Source: Amaurobius ferox (taxonomy: Eukaryota > Arthropoda > Arachnida > Araneae > Amaurobiidae). Taken from it: DNA of 64,000 nucleotides. Below the pieces are notes generated by a model. That model worked only from the letters and a program-made list of their open reading frames with translations, made no database searches and was not told the origin of the DNA. Shown in pieces: positions 36,547 to 46,989 of the stretch; position 1 is the first letter of the stretch, and the number at the start of each line of letters is the position of its first letter. The stretch lies in assembly GCA_951213105.1 (NCBI GenBank), contig OX578140.1, forward strand, positions 34,153,403-34,217,402. The letters run 5' to 3'. The translations under genes were made by a program, and so were the position numbers.

Positions 36547-37470
36547 CACAGAACATTCGATTCTTTTATTGAAACATTTCTTTGTTTTTAAATTTCTGTT
36601 ATTTACTGAACACAATATTTCCCTACTTCATTCCTTCTGTTCCAATTTGATTATCGAAACAATTCAATTCCCTCGGAGACAATGAAGACATTGCAATGAT
36701 TCAATAAGAATCGAAAACAGAATGACGCCGGCAACTGGATCACACTAATGGAATAATTAGCGGCAGCAACTACCGTCTTCAATGGACTTAAAAGCGAAAT
36801 CAGATGACCAATTCTATTTACTGTCTATTCATCATTCCACAATGTAAGTTAATTGAGAAGGGTACAATGCTACATGAAACAAAACGACGCCAAAGTTTCA
36901 AATAGTCACTGTAAATTTAAATGAGTTTTAATGAACCTTCGCAAGAATATTTAATTCTGTTTCTTTGTAAATAAAAATAAAATTCGAGTAAAACGTAACA
37001 TGAAGACGGAATTTTGCTTGATAAATACGTGATAAATATGATAAATACTGGACGTGCATTTATGAAGCTATTTATATATAATATTATATAATTTCTTATG
37101 CACATGGCTCTCTCAAAACTCTATTTCAGTATCATGCTTGCATATCATTAAAATATAGTGACTTTATCATACTTGTATAAAAGTCTGTCAACGATATGGA
37201 AACTAACATTGTTAAAAGATTAAATTGCCACAATTTTTTAGAAGTTTTACCATTTTTAACAATGCATGATGCTTAACTACGAAAGTAGTCGCCTTAATGA
37301 AAAGTATCCTCACATATATTATATCCGGAGTTCGATACTATAAATATGCAAAGTTTCAGCTTTCTGTCACCACGGAGGGATTTTCTGGAGGGTCCAGCTT
37401 TGTGATTCTTATGAGCTCGTTAATATGGTATAGCTCATACCCTCATTTTGTCGGTCCCTGGTGGATAAAT
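36547..37470. other. AT-rich DNA, start of dispersed repeat R4
   Basis: No gene was recognised. From about 37322 the sequence (GTTCGATACTATAA.. ATGAGCTCGTTAATATGGTA) resembles 38800-39165 on the other side of the Z element at 37471. The two may be diverged copies of one block. Confidence 0.45.
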
Positions 37471-38771
37471 AACAAGAAAGATCAATCATGCTTAAAGCAT
37501 TGATTATGAAAGACTTTCCAACTTCAATGCAATTTTATTTAAACATCTCTAAAATGCAATACATTCCTCAGTAATCTTTTAAAACTTTTCACAATATTAC
37601 ATTAATTTATTGTATTTGCAAACTTAAACCTTCATCGAAAAAAATGAACGTCATTTAAATGACGGCATTGAAATATAAATTGCCTGGTTTAAACATCTTT
37701 AAAATGCGATACATTCCTGGGTAATATTTTTAAAATTATTATAATCCTAAACTAATTTATTATATTTGAGAACTTCATCAGAAACAACTGAAATTCATTC
37801 AAATGACATCATAGGAAAAATAGCACGCCTGGCTCTCTCTATAAAAGCAGCATTTCATTCATAACATTTTCCCTTACATTTCATTAATCACAGTACGAAA
37901 ATAATTTATTTTATTTAAAAACTTAAGACCATTGAGCTACAAGTAATTAAACTCTATGCATAAAATTTCATCGAAAAAAATCGTCCTTCTCTCTGTAAAA
38001 TCAATGAATATTTCCTTCATATCAGCTATGCAGACTCCATGAGCTAAATAATTTTGCGTTAAAGAAATACAGTAATTCTTATACAACTCATTCTACATAT
38101 TTTGCTGTTTACATTTTACATAAGTGAAAAATAGGCTTCGTTGTTGAAATAATCAAATTTTAATGACCTTTTAAACTCAAATATATTGTAATTGCGTTGT
38201 TTCAGTATGCCGATGCACAGAATTTAAGCAAAAATAAAGCGGTTTTAGGACGGATACAACACTCAATCTGAATTAAAAAGGACTTTAAAAATCACGATTT
38301 TGAGACAAGATGGATGCCATATTTCATTTTGAAGTGGGTCACGTGACCTTTTCATATCATGGTCATGTGACTGCCTCATATAAGAGGTGTAATTATTATT
38401 TTAATTTTAATTTAAAAAACTACTGAACATATTTTGCTGGAATTGTTTTATATAATTTATGGAATAATTTGAATATTACCTAAAATTTTCGCAGCAATTT
38501 GTGAATCTTAAATCCGCTTAAAAAATGTTTGAAAAATTTGGTCCCATAGTGTTCAATGTATTTTATTTTTTTAACCCGGGTTCAATCCAAAACTAATTGG
38601 GTGATATTATTCATTTATATTCTCATAGGTTCTACAGACCGTCTAAATAACATACTAAAATTTCATTTTGATTAAGTCATTTTTACGGCAGTTATCATGC
38701 TAATGGACAGGTAGACAGACAGACAGAATGAACAAAGCCATAAACACTTTTTAACTTTGTTGTAAAGTATT
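37471..38771 (+). mobile_element. Family Z repeat, short form
   Basis: From AACAAGAAAGATCAATCATG to TTGTTGTAAAGTATT. It has the same layout as 18026-19281, including GGTCACGTGACC (38338), CATATAAGAGGTG (38378) and GACAGACAGACAG before the end. Non-coding. Confidence 0.85.
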
Positions 38772-39340
38772 AAAAATCTGATTCAGATTGTTTCTGTTTT
38801 GTGGTCGATACTATAAGTTTGCAAATAATTTGCCTCCTATATTACTAAGAAGATTCTTTAAAGTCTAGAAAGACTTAAAGAAACCTTTTCTCTGCTACCG
38901 GAGGGGAAATGAAAGATCCGGTTTCGTTATGGGCTGTACCGTGATCGATACTATAAGTTCGAAAAGATTTATTGTTCTAGATTCAGTTTCCCAGAGATAT
39001 GTGGAGGGTCTGAGAAGACAAAAACACTGTAGGCAATTATTATATATATCCTGTAAGCGCTGCAGAGGTCGTTCCCAAAGTTAGGATCTCGCTTCCACGG
39101 CAGACAACAGCATCTTGGAACCGGTTTGGCGTTTTCTAAGAGCTCGCCAATATTGTATAGCAGCTCATACCATCAATTGAAGCATGGAAACTTACCATGT
39201 GGCTTGCTACAAAACGGTTTATTTGATAGCGCCCCCTATGAGTAACTTCTGTGAATGTAAACTTGGACGGTGCATCATTCACACAAATTTAAAATGAGTC
39301 CGCTTCAAGTATTGTGTGATTTTGATATAATTTGGAGATG
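38772..39340. other. Dispersed repeat R4, second copy, unassigned
   Basis: Contains two blocks with GATCGATACTATAAGTT (about 38807, 38941) and AAGAGCTCGCCAATATTGTA (39138), related to 37322-37450. No coding frame was recognised. Confidence 0.45.
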
Positions 39341-40070
39341 CAGTAGACTCGATATATCACGAACCAACGAGACAACGGCTCTTTTTATATAGCGACCTCT
39401 AATAAAAATCCGGTACTGTTTTCCAAACGGATAATAATGCTATCTTTTAATCATTATAGCAATCAGTATAGTGCTATGTTTTCGTTATAACGAGCCACCA
39501 TGTTGTATCCGAACGGCTGAAAATCGATCAAAATTCGGTTGCAAGAAAATCTTTTACCACTTCACATCGAGGAATTTCAAAAAATTATCCTTTCCTGTAA
39601 GACTGTTTCGGAAAATATCCTTCGCTGCGAGATCTGTCCCCAAGTGGGTGCAGACTATTGAAATAAAGCAATTGAAAGATGCTTACTCCATATGCAAGTT
39701 TCAAAACTAATGAAGATTTTCAAGAGTTTGACACTATCGCTGTTATAGTTAGTTTCTGGTGAAAAAGCCATGTAAGACGCTGTTGAAGAAGAAATGATGG
39801 GAGTAATTAATCAGAAAATGAATCACCAGGAAAGCATATATTTTCCAGATTTTAGTGATGATTGATCACAATCTTAAATGCTGTTCTCATTTTACCAATG
39901 AGGACAAACTCATTGAAAGCATCGCTCAAAGTGAGAATCCTTGTGGTAACCCAGAACCTAATGCCGGAGATGATTTTGAAATAAACGCTTATCCCTTCCA
40001 CAAGTGAAGCATTTGACCCTGTTGTAGTGATAATGTCGATTTTTGCTGTTTAACATCCTGGATATGGAAA
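39340..40070 (+). pseudogene. pogo/Tigger-like transposon relic
   Basis: 39342-39400 (GCAGTAGACTCGATATATCA, CGAACCAACGAGACAACGG) and 39484-39520 (TCGTTATAACGAGCCACC) resemble the 'CGATTTAACGAACC' ends of arthropod Tigger/pogo elements as I remember them. Downstream, 39894-39996 encodes FTNEDKLIESIAQSENP and an acidic stretch. After a frame change, IPSTSEAFDPVV (about 39988-40025) resembles the acidic C-terminal tail of Tigger transposases. The DDE core was not found. The open frame 39471-39710 is not itself coding. The assignment rests on the tail and on remembered ends. Confidence 0.45.
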
Positions 40071-40167
40071 ACATTATTTTAGAAAAAGTGCGAATGCAAG
40101 CAAAACAAACAAGTATCACATAATTCTTTAAGAAGCAATAAAATAATTAGTATGCATACATTTATTT

Positions 40168-40440
40168 TCACTTTCCCTGCAATCCATGGTAATGTAAAGG
40201 GGAAGTATTGGAATCGTGTTGAAAATAGCAAATCGAGTTTCCGACGGATTTACACGTTTCGAGCACTCCAGAAGCAGAAAAGTCTATTTTTAGCATAACG
40301 TCTGTGTGTGTGTCTGGACAATGTATACATGCACTCTAGTTAAAAAACTCAGAAACTAATGAACTAATATTTGAAAAACTAATATTTTTGTGTTTGCAGG
40401 TATTTAAAATCCATTAATTTTTTTAATGTTTCGGCCACAT
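40168..40440 (+). mobile_element. Family Y repeat, 5' part only
   Basis: Begins CACTTTCCCTGCAATCCATG followed by GGAAGTATTGGAATCGTG, GACGGATTTACACGTTTCGA and ACGTCTGTGTGTGTGTCTGG, as in the copy at 51374. It loses similarity after about 40370; the 3' end is absent. Confidence 0.7.
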
Positions 40441-40577
40441 CCTCGTATTTTAGCTCGCAGACAGAAAACAGAACCCGCGAGGTTCCAGTCCAAGAATTGA
40501 CGTTTTAAATCCCTGGGACATCGATACATGGGCAATTTGTAGACTTTTTTCTCTGATATTAGGTATAGTTGAAAATA

Positions 40578-41628
40578 CACTCAAACCTGTTTTTGTGCGG
40601 AGGATAGGGACCGCATGAAAGAAAACGCATAAAAGAAATCGCATAAAACATCACGAGTAGCTATAAAAAATAGTTTTCGCAACACAATTAAAAAGTATTT
40701 TTTTTATGCGGTGAATAGGAACCGCATAAAAAAAGTCTCACGTAGAAAATAACTCAAAACCTTACGTAATAACTAGGAATTGCTTTTTTAAACGAAAGCA
40801 AGACACGAGGCTTGGCAGCTACTTGGAATCTCGCCAAACCTTTTGAAATCTGATTCAGAAAATACACATGCGAACATTTTAAATATGTTATTTACATATG
40901 TACTTATTTTACACATACAAAACTTTTCAAAACGTATAACCATTATCCTTCGTAGTCTGACAATAGGAATGTAAAAGCACTTTGAAGGACGTCAATTAAT
41001 ATTAGATTTGAAATTAAAACACACCAAATATTCCTTTTTATTAAATCACTTTATTTAGCGGACTTGTCACTTGCGCAGATCAGAGACGAATAAAAAAAAG
41101 CAACTCTTTGCTCCCTTCAAGTAAACTTCTTCTAACTACTCGTTAAAACAAACAAAATAAAGCATGAGACTAGTCGCCAACTATCTCATTAGCAAAAAAC
41201 CAACTCAGTGACCTAACGACACACGCAGTCCGTTTCAGGAAAACCCGAACTAACACGATGCAGATGTCCTTCAATGTTTATTTGCGATCAACGCATTTTT
41301 GCTTTGTTACGCAAGAATTCCATCGCAATATGCTATTGCACATTTCATTTATTTACATGGAAATTCTTGTGCGTTCAACAATTAAATTATGCGATTATAG
41401 AATTCAATACATATGTAATGTAATTGGCTGACGCAATACTTATGTAATGTTTGGAAATACATATCAAAAATCGAAAAAACTAAATGACCGATCAAACCTA
41501 CTAATTTTTTTTATTGATAACTTCGTCAATTATGTTTCAATTTGATTGAAATTTTCATATACCGCATAAAAAAAATCGCAAAAATAAAAAATTGCACAAA
41601 AAAGACCGCTCAAAAACAGGTTAGAGTG
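40578..41628. mobile_element. Non-autonomous TIR element flanked by TA
   Basis: Left end CACTCAAACCTGTTTTTGTG and right end ..CAAAAACAGGTTAGAGTG are inverted repeats bordered by TA (40576-40577, 41629-41630). This fits the Tc1/mariner/pogo group. Subterminal GACCGCATAAAA / CCGCATAAAAAAAATCGC blocks repeat inside. The element is 1,051 bp and no transposase was recognised. It splits a ~90-bp block present on each side (TTTCGGCCACATCC at 40428 and TTTCGGCCGCATTC at 41673), whose copies may be an older duplication. Confidence 0.8.
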
Positions 41629-41802
41629 TACTTAAACATATATTAATTTTTTCTAACTTTCGATTCGAGTATTTCGGCCGCATTCACGGATCGTTATCTC
41701 ACTTTTTAAATAGTCCATGGGATTCTAGGCCAAAAATTGGCATTTTAAACCACTGGGCTGGCGTGTTATAATAGTATAGACTATATTTAATACAAGAAAG
41801 TT

Positions 41803-41813
<11 letters not shown>

Positions 41814-41894
<81 letters not shown>
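41814..41894. repeat. (AT)n microsatellite, ~80 bp
   Basis: A pure AT dinucleotide run, the longest in the window. It borders the LTR-like segment that follows. Confidence 0.95.
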
Positions 41895-41895
<1 letters not shown>

Positions 41896-42101
41896 GTTAC
41901 GAATGTATCCTCAAAAATCGTGGGTTACACAGGATACAAGAACGAGACCAAGTTTCTGGTTACCTTACGTTTATTCACAATCAGAAAGTAAATAGGAACA
42001 ATATACAATCAAACAGCACTTAAATGCTCCACTAATATCAGAGAGTAAGTGATAATATTCTTCTCAAAATACTGGCGAAAATAATTCACAAAACAACAGC
42101 T

Positions 42102-42483
42102 GGCCAACGGCCGTACCGTGCTGAAAACACCGGTTCTCGTTACATCACCGAAGTCAAGCAGCATCGGGCGCGGTTAGTACTTGGGTGGATGACCACCTGG
42201 GAACACCGCGTGTTGTTGGCACAGGGCGCGGATGCCCTGTGGTTTGCGCACTGGATTTGCACGCTGCCACAAACTGCCGCCGCGTTCATGCGGAGGTACG
42301 ATCACGTTAAACTTGTGGGTCCATAAGTCCTTCCGAGAGGTTGGTGGTGGGGGACGGAGGGTACGGTCCCTGTGGATGCCTCCCCCACTGGGTTCCGGTC
42401 TAAATTGAGTGGCACTTCCTGGCCGTCCAACCAGTTACCTTACACCTTTTTGGTAGGGCGGACGGTCTGAGTCTCAACAACAA
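42102..42483 (+). mobile_element. Full-length chimeric 5S/tRNA SINE
   Basis: Order: 5S-like head (42103-42220); tRNA-like unit GGGCGCGGATGCCCTGTGG.. (from 42224) with no B box; body (TTCATGCGGAGGTACGATCA, TTCCGAGAGGTTGGTGG, CCCCCACTGGGTTCC); tail ending in CAACAACAA. It is flanked by 13-bp target repeats CAAAACAACAGCT (42089-42101) and CAAAACACCAGCT (42484-42496), one difference. Such SINEs are transcribed by RNA polymerase III and moved by LINE enzymes. Confidence 0.9.
42103..42220 (+). repeat. 5S rRNA-derived SINE head
   Basis: 118 bp starting GCCAACGGCCGTACCGTGC and ending GTGTTGTTGGC, with AAGTCAAGCAGCATCGGGC (A box) and TTAGTACTTGGGTGGATGAC plus CACCTGGGAACACC (intermediate element and C box). 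It is collinear with metazoan 5S rRNA, including the pairing 5' and 3' ends. It is not a functional gene: it has many substitutions and no terminator, and runs straight into the SINE. Confidence 0.88.
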
Positions 42484-42588
42484 CAAAACACCAGCTACTA
42501 TTCTCAAAACATTGACAGAAGTCACAGTTCACTGTAGCTCGTATATTGTCAACTCCTCAACTGAACTCTTCGATTCAGTAATGACTCC

Positions 42589-42596
42589 TATTTATA
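42589..42596 (-). promoter_or_regulatory. TATA box of the LTR-like segment
   Basis: TATAAATA on the minus strand, followed 34 bp downstream by TCAGTT, an arthropod initiator match. The spacing is a little longer than the usual ~30 bp. Confidence 0.5.
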
Positions 42597-42954
42597 GTCT
42601 CTCCATAGAAACTTCTGAAAATCTCTACATCTCAAAGAATAATCGTTCTATCGAGAAGTATCTGGAACATTCCGGAAGCTGCCAAATGTCGTCAAATTGG
42701 CAATAAATCGCCAAATCTGGAAACCCTTTATCCAACTGGGACATCCTGGAAACCCTGGACTCACGTCATGGACTGTGATTTCTCTGATTCAATATATATA
42801 TACTATACAGTGTAAGTCAGAACTCTTGGGCCAAACTTTAAGGGGCGATAAATCACATCTAAATAAGCAATTTTTGTCATACAAAGCAAGGTCGTAACGC
42901 AAGAGGGAACCGCTAGAGGACAGCAGAACATACCTCCTATTTTTACAGGAGGTA

Positions 42955-43056
42955 TTGCTACAGTTACTGCAACATGTTCCTGCCAACATTAAAGCATGTA
43001 TGTGGTTCCAGCACGACGGAGCACCCCCCCCCCCCCATTTCAGCGTGGATGTGCGG
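42955..43056 (+). pseudogene. DDE transposase, first half (interrupted)
   Basis: Encodes LQHVPANIKACMWFQHDGAP then HFSVDVR. FQHDGAPPHF is the motif around the second catalytic Asp in a group of HTH/DDE transposases common in arthropods. A 13-base C tract (43024-43036) adds two prolines to the usual Pro pair. The HTH domain and first catalytic Asp are missing. The frame breaks after VDVR at the insertion point (43056) and resumes at 46696. Confidence 0.8.
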
Positions 43057-43512
43057 CCAAGGCCACCTAGAATAAGAGGCCCGGCCATTGACAACTCAAC
43101 CGCAGCAACGGAGGGAACGTATCTCCCGTGCATAACACGTACGGGATCTGACACAGATGAATTTCTACAGTAATAAATAAGACGAATATGAAAAAATATA
43201 TCTCTAAACTAACAAGTAAATTAGAATAAACTTCAAACTGTGAATCTAAAGTAAAAAATGATCTACATTGAGAACAAATATTTTTCACTCTCTTCTGTAA
43301 ACATTTATGTTAAAGTTATATTAATATAATAAACAACTATATTAATATTTATATAATATTTAAAATATATCAAAAAACAAAACTTATAAAATATTATTTG
43401 AATTTTTAAGGTTTATAACTATAAATTAGAAAAAAAGTAATTACATATTATTCACTATAATGGGAGAAACTGCTGACAGTTACCTATGACTTTAAAATAC
43501 ATATTTTATTAG

Positions 43513-43515
43513 CTA

Positions 43516-43570
<55 letters not shown>
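43513..43570. repeat. (TA)n microsatellite
   Basis: A dinucleotide run of about 55 bp inside the 3.6-kb element. Confidence 0.9.
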
Positions 43571-43573
<3 letters not shown>

Positions 43574-44450
43574 AGATTTAGCATTTAGTTTTAAAATATA
43601 AGCAACATAAACTGCAGTGAAATAGTTATGAATATAAATTTCTAAATTTAAATTTTCTATTTTGTGACAGTAACTTTTGCAAAATTATTACTTTTACACT
43701 AATACTATATTTCAAAATCTCTTGATACCTACCTATTTAACTTGAACAACATTTTATACTGTAAATCTAGAATTCATAAAAAATGCGAAGAAACATGCCT
43801 GTTTAAAAAATCTGAAAATTCGTCATTTAAAATTCAAGCAAATGTGTGCATAATTTTCTGTTGGACTTTAGATAGGAAAATAACTTAGTAGAAATTTATT
43901 AATCATTTTAACTTTCTGACTAAATATAAAACTTTTTAATTTAGTAATGGCAATCACCACAATAGTTACACCTCAGTATGCATGCTATATGCTAGTACAC
44001 ACCATTTATTGATTTATATCTTCTTGAAATTTAAATCAGTTTTTCCTTCTCGAAATGTAAATTACCTTAACTTGTAATGGCATGTAGTATATGTACAAAT
44101 TTTAATTATCCATAAGTTAGGTTACCACACTAAGTAAACAATCGTCGTCTTTCTACATGCAATGAAACTATTTAAATTATTAAATCCATCAAAAATGTAA
44201 CAGCATTTCTTCAAATAAGGAAGTAAAATACAAAAACAGAGCTTTTATGAGTTGTAAAAACATTTTATCTTACAAACCTAATTAAGTGACATCAAATTTA
44301 TATTAAAATGTATCATACTGTATATGTAGCAATAAATAGCTAGATTTGTATTCTGTCTGAAAAAAGTATATTCAAAGTTAACTCAAATTTTCTGAGTATC
44401 TGAGTGCCATGTATGTGTATATGTTTTAACTAGTACACACCATTAATTTT

Positions 44451-44735
44451 AGGGCGCGGTAGCCCTTTGGTTAGCGCGCTGGAGTTGCACTCGGTAGGCC
44501 CGGGTTCGATTCCAGTCAGTGCCAAAACTGCCGCCGTGTTCATGCGGAGTACGATCACGTTAAACATGTGGGTCCGAAAGTCCTTCCGAGAGGTTGGTGG
44601 TAGGGGAAGGAGGGTACGGTCCCTGTGGATGCCTCCCCCACTGGGTTCCGGTCTAAATTGGGTGGCACTTCCCGACCGTCCAAACAGTTACCTTACACCT
44701 TTCTGGTAGGTCGGACGGTCTGGGTTTCAACAACA
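44451..44735 (+). mobile_element. tRNA-headed SINE with intact B box, no 5S head
   Basis: Starts AGGGCGCGGTAGCCC. A-box-type sequence GTAGCCCTTTGGTTAGCGC is followed by a perfect B box GGTTCGATTCC (44503-44513). The body is the same as in the 5S-headed copies, and the tail is GGGTTTCAACAACAAC. It is flanked by 14-bp repeats ACACCATTAATWTT (44437-44450 and 44736-44749). A related host sequence at about 43991-44010 (CTAGTACACACCATTTATTG) lacks the SINE. The open frame 44467-44709 is an artefact. Confidence 0.9.
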
Positions 44736-45005
44736 ACACCATTAATATTGTGTGGAAATGTGAAATTATTTATTATTCTTGTTGAAATGTGAAGTTATTA
44801 AGTTTTTCTTGAAGCAAGTAAATAAAATACAAAAAAGAAAAGCTTTTTATGAGCATATAAAAACTTTATTACAACAAATTTATAAATACAAGTAGTTGGA
44901 GTTAACAAAGTTACATAAAGATAAAATGTATCTGCCGCAAAAGCTAGATCCATATTTTGTCTGAAAAGTACCTGCATATCATATGTCACACTCAAACAAA
45001 AGTTA

Positions 45006-45868
45006 CCCCCCCCCCATTTATATCTACTGAATAACCAACCTGATATATATTAAATGATGTACATAAAGTATGGATTATAAATAAATACTACTGATTTTAC
45101 AGTAAAAGCATTTATATTAAATCCAAAAAAAATTTGACATTTGCATTCCCCCCCCCCCAATTGAGTTTTGAAAAACATTTTTACTCTACGGATTAGGACA
45201 TTTTCATTAGATACAAAAACTATTTAATCAGTTAAATCTAAATGACACTTTAAATACTTTGATTACTACACATATTTAATAACTTTGAAACTTACTACAC
45301 ATATTTAATATTTTTTTCAGGATTTACCTACGTGCAATGATACACAAGTTTTATAAACATATCAAGTTTCGCTGCACTTTCCTTTGGAAGAGCATACTCC
45401 ACATAGTCTGGGATTCCCCCCCCCCCCAAGTAACATCAAAACACCTAAATAAGCTTCAATAAACTTTATTTACACATACTCTGATATCCCCCCTCCCAAG
45501 TAAAATCAAAACATCTAAATAAGCTTGAATAAACTTTATTTACACAGCATGTGTTGAAATGAAACTTACTGCATATATTTAATAATTTTTTCGGGAACGG
45601 TGTACTGTAAAGCATTTACCTATGTGCAACGGTACTCAAGTTTTACAAACATATCGAGTTTCACTGCATTTTCCTTTGAACGTGCATATCTGGGATTCCG
45701 CCCCCCCCCCCCCCCCAGGTAACATCAAAACATTTAAATAAGCTTCAATAAACTTCATTTACACATACTCTGGGATTCCCCCCCCCCCACAAGTAAAATC
45801 AAAACATCTAAATAAGCTTCAATAAACTTTATTTACACATACTCTGAGATTCCCCTCCCCCCCCCCCC
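45006..45868. repeat. Cluster of poly-C tracts
   Basis: Runs of C on the plus strand: 45006-45015 (10), 45148-45158 (11), 45416-45427 (12), 45701-45716 (16), 45778-45788 (11), 45857-45868 (12), with a shorter broken run at 45488-45496. Most follow TCTGGGATTC. A further run (13) lies at 43024-43036. Confidence 0.95.
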
Positions 45869-46015
45869 AAGTAAAATCAAAACTTCTAAATAAGCTTGAA
45901 TAAACTTTATTTACACAGCATGTGTTGAAATGAAACTTACTGCATATATTTAATAATTTTTTCGGGAATGGTATACTATGTGCAACGGTACGAAACAATT
46001 ATACAAAGGCATACT
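45280..46015. repeat. Two-level tandem array with poly-C
   Basis: A ~73-bp unit (TCTGGGATTC, C run, AAGTAAAATCAAAACATCTA, AGCTTCAATAAACTTTATTT) occurs at about 45409, 45478, 45690, 45770 and 45844. A longer unit starting GAAACTTACTGCATATATTT recurs at about 45289, 45562 and 45934. On the plus strand each short unit carries AATAAA. No gene. Confidence 0.8.
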
Positions 46016-46695
46016 GCGCATATTTCATTTGTAATACAGTTTCTATGTTCTGTGATTTATCAAGGTTATTTCGATAATTCTATGATTTATTATGGCTATT
46101 TCGATAATTCTCTGATTTAGCAAGGCTGCAATTTGATTCATTGATACTTTAGATTAACTTAAAATAACATATCATGGTGTAAGTAGTAATTTGTAACATA
46201 TTTTGTTTTCAAACGTCTAAAAAATGTACGATTTACGATCTCAACAAAAAAGGCAAATATTTACTTCACAAAATTCTGTAATAAAATTATGCTTAAAATG
46301 CAAGGTTCAGTGATGAATAACAAGTCATTCAGGCAATATTAAACATGAATTAAGAGTACTTTTCTCAAGATATAAGACTATTCGTACAGATATAGCAACA
46401 TTCGGCGCTACACGTGCTATGTGTTACAAAAATGCTAAAATTGCATGCATAAAATAAGACAAAATAAAAAATAACTCACCATTTATGAAGTCCTGTTTTC
46501 AGTAGACACTATAATCCTAGTGGGCACGTATTTAAATTATTTTTTTTATTTAAAAATATGAATTTTTGAAAGTAACTCCTGAAACTTCAATACACTTTCG
46601 TACACGCGGAGTGATTGCAGATCCCCCTGCTGCTGACGTCACGTATCCCATGATTCCTAGATGTCCGAGCCTTGTTTTAGATAGCCTTGGTGCGG

Positions 46696-46989
46696 CACAC
46701 CTTAGATGCTACATTCCCAGGGCAATGGATTGGTCGGAGTGGTTCCATGGCTTGGCCGGCATGATCGCCTGATCTCTCCTGTCTCGACTTTTTCTCATGG
46801 GGCCATATGAAAAGTCTCATCTACGATAGCCCCATCCACTTCGACGAGGACCTTGTTGCTAGGATTGCTGTTTCTGCCTGCGTTGTCTAAGATATGTCGG
46901 GTGTTTTTGCTAACGTGCCCCGCTCGCTACATCGCAGGTGTAAAGCCTGTATTACTGCTGGTGGTCGCACTTTTGAACAGTTGCTGTAA
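46696..46989 (+). pseudogene. DDE transposase, second half (interrupted)
   Basis: Continues the frame of 42955-43056: HTLDATFPGQWIGRSG, MAWPA, a stop (TGA 46762-46764), SPDLSCLDFFSWGHMKSLIY, DEDLVARIAVSA, a stop (TAA 46888-46890), then CKACITAGGRTFEQLL and the natural end (TAA 46987-46989). SPDLSCLDFF holds the third catalytic residue, and GGR.FEQLL is the usual C-terminus of this arthropod transposase group, as recalled. Two internal stops and the 3.6-kb insertion make it dead. Confidence 0.88.

Larger units (their letters stand above)
41895..42790 (-). mobile_element. Solo-LTR-like segment interrupted by a SINE
   Basis: Read on the minus strand and leaving out the SINE, ~510 bp show an LTR-like order. 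TATAAATAG (42596-42588) is followed 34 bp later by an arthropod initiator-like TCAGTT (+1 at about 42562). Further on is a polyadenylation signal AATAAA (41975-41970), and then ~75 bp to a possible end near CGTAACGG (41896). TG..CA ends and a target duplication could not be fixed because both flanks are (TA)n. No internal LTR-element genes are present. Confidence 0.45.
43057..46690. mobile_element. 3.6-kb TIR element with 5-bp target duplication, superfamily unassigned
   Basis: Starts CCAAGGCCACCTAGAATAAG and ends with the complement of CCAAGGCTATCTAAAACAAG; the similarity extends ~32 bp. It is flanked by TGCGG (43052-43056 and 46691-46695). Removing it plus one TGCGG restores the transposase frame (VDVR | HTLDATF), which fixes the borders. 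Inside are a SINE (44451-44735), a ~620-bp diverged duplication (44210-44440 versus 44800-44995), poly-C tracts and a tandem array (45280-46015). No transposase was recognised. Confidence 0.8.

Noticed and set aside
42103..42220. 5S rRNA gene
   Set aside because: Many substitutions, no terminator, and continuous with a SINE body flanked by a target duplication.
44451..44525. tRNA gene
   Set aside because: A and B boxes are present but no good acceptor or anticodon pairing is visible, and the unit continues into a SINE body and CAA tail.
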